Below the pieces are notes generated by a model. That model ran no database searches. It was not told where the DNA came from and was given only the letters and a program-made list of their open reading frames with translations. From the NCBI GenBank assembly GCA_031266155.1, contig JAISBO010000078.1:1-22899 (forward strand): a DNA stretch of 22,899 bases. Reading direction: 5' to 3'. The position numbers and the translations under genes were made by a program. Positions within the stretch are counted from its first letter, which is position 1. Each line of letters starts with the position of its first letter. This document shows positions 22,176 to 22,899 of the stretch, piece after piece. The DNA is from Puniceicoccales bacterium. GTDB lineage: Bacteria > Verrucomicrobiota > Verrucomicrobiia > Opitutales > JAIRKQ01.

Positions 22176-22841
22176 ATGCATAGATCAAAATTTTTAGTCG
22201 CGTCGGATGAAGAAGTACAAATCTTCGTTACAAAGTGTGGTCCCATAGACAATAATGTTGGATTCATTGAGAACGCCAAGCGCCATGAAGCTGTGCTAAT
22301 TGATGCCCCATTTGGGGCCTTTGAAGCGAGTAAAAGCATTCTCCTTCCAGACACGAAAGTAATAGCCATATTGTTTACCCATGGACATTGGGACCATGTG
22401 GGCGATGGCCATATGTTTAAAAATTTAGGAGTACAAACCTACGCCCATGGGCTAGACAAATTATTAATTGAACACCCGGAACTGGTGACAATGGCAATGA
22501 GATTAGACATAGATCTTATTCCCTGCAAAATCGATGTTGAAATAAAAGACAATGACACCGTTAACATAAACGAATGGCTGGAAGTTTTCTGCCGCTGGAT
22601 ACCGGGGCATGCCGCCGGGGATTTAGCATTTTACATCAAGTCACTGGGATGTGTATTTACGGGCGACACATTGTTTAAAGATACTATCGGAAGATTTGAT
22701 TTGCCGGGTGGCGATGAATCGTTATTGATTGCCGGAATCAAGGAAAAGCTTTTAACATTGCCTCAAAATACGACAGTTATCCCTGGCCACGGAAATTTTA
22801 CGACCATTTTAAAAGAAAAAAGCAATCCCTACCTTCATTGA
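22176..22841 (+). CDS. Metallo-beta-lactamase-fold hydrolase, glyoxalase II-like
   Basis: The protein has the zinc-binding set of glyoxalase II-like MBL hydrolases: THGHWDH (68-74, with H69, H71, D73, H74), H145 in IPGHAAGD, D164 in TGDTLF and H205 in PGHGNFTT. The GRFDLPGG segment (172-179) is typical of the small bacterial glyoxalase II / YcbL-like group, which hydrolyses thioesters such as S-lactoylglutathione. Most relatives have HTPGHTPGS around H145; here it reads IPGHAAGD. The 221 residues match that group. The ATG lies 1 base after the rsmG stop, so it is coupled to it. The true substrate cannot be deduced. Confidence 0.88.
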   Translation: MHRSKFLVASDEEVQIFVTKCGPIDNNVGFIENAKRHEAVLIDAPFGAFEASKSILLPDTKVIAILFTHGHWDHVGDGHMFKNLGVQTYAHGLDKLLIEHPELVTMAMRLDIDLIPCKIDVEIKDNDTVNINEWLEVFCRWIPGHAAGDLAFYIKSLGCVFTGDTLFKDTIGRFDLPGGDESLLIAGIKEKLLTLPQNTTVIPGHGNFTTILKEKSNPYLH

Positions 22842-22899
22842 GGTTTCCGACCTAGCAAAATTAGATGGGCGCCATATTTCTACGGATACCTGCTGACAT
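22842..22899. other. Window end, no gene assigned
   Basis: An ATG at 22873 opens a plus-strand frame (MGAIFLRIPAD) that runs off the window and could be the start of a next gene, but there is no ribosome binding site and too little sequence to judge. Confidence 0.2.

Overview
The window (about 22.9 kb, moderately AT-rich) looks like the chromosome of a Gram-negative bacterium of the PVC group, most likely Verrucomicrobiota (Opitutae-like). The taxonomic reading is inferred from an lpxC-fabZ gene fusion, ribosomal proteins with long acidic or lysine-rich tails, a stand-alone CysJ-like reductase and a set of type III secretion export genes. A host-associated lifestyle is plausible from the type III genes but is not proven here.

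Layout. Positions 1-5959 (+) are the distal end of the S10/spc/alpha ribosomal supercluster: the tail of an upstream gene (probably rpsE), rplO, secY, map, rpsM, rpsK, rpsD, rpoA and rplQ. Positions 5960-9257 (+) hold a possible tiny zinc-ribbon gene, glmM (amino-sugar precursor for peptidoglycan and LPS), a TPR protein and a family 2 glycosyltransferase, so this part is envelope-oriented. A tRNA-Ser(GCU) lies at 9452-9544. Positions 9665-13980 (-) carry, in transcription order, mraZ, rsmH and an ftsL-like gene closed by a strong hairpin terminator, then lpxC-fabZ, lpxA and an orphan 65-residue acidic protein preceded by a palindrome that overlaps its ribosome binding site. Positions 14317-16480 (+) carry dnaX and a xerD-type recombinase, overlapping by 8 bases. 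Positions 16519-17673 (-) encode a CysJ-like FAD/NADPH reductase. Positions 17976-22841 (+) carry an orphan 105-residue protein, the type III secretion genes sctS, sctT and sctU, then rsmA (ksgA), rsmG and a metallo-beta-lactamase-fold hydrolase.

How it fits together. Most genes are housekeeping: translation, protein export, transcription, cell-wall and lipid A synthesis, division, the replication clamp loader and chromosome dimer resolution. The best regulatory signal is in front of mraZ: TGGGR boxes on a strict 10-base period (one unit degenerate) overlap a plausible promoter, as expected for MraZ autoregulation. The least explained parts are the orphan 65-residue gene with its palindromic leader, the orphan 105-residue gene before the type III genes, the extra C-terminal membrane segment of SecY, the DnaX that lacks the zinc-module cysteines and carries an A AAA AAG heptamer near its end, and the NPEH variant of the SctU cleavage motif. 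I did not see a clearly new multi-gene system, a CRISPR array, an insertion sequence or a prophage.
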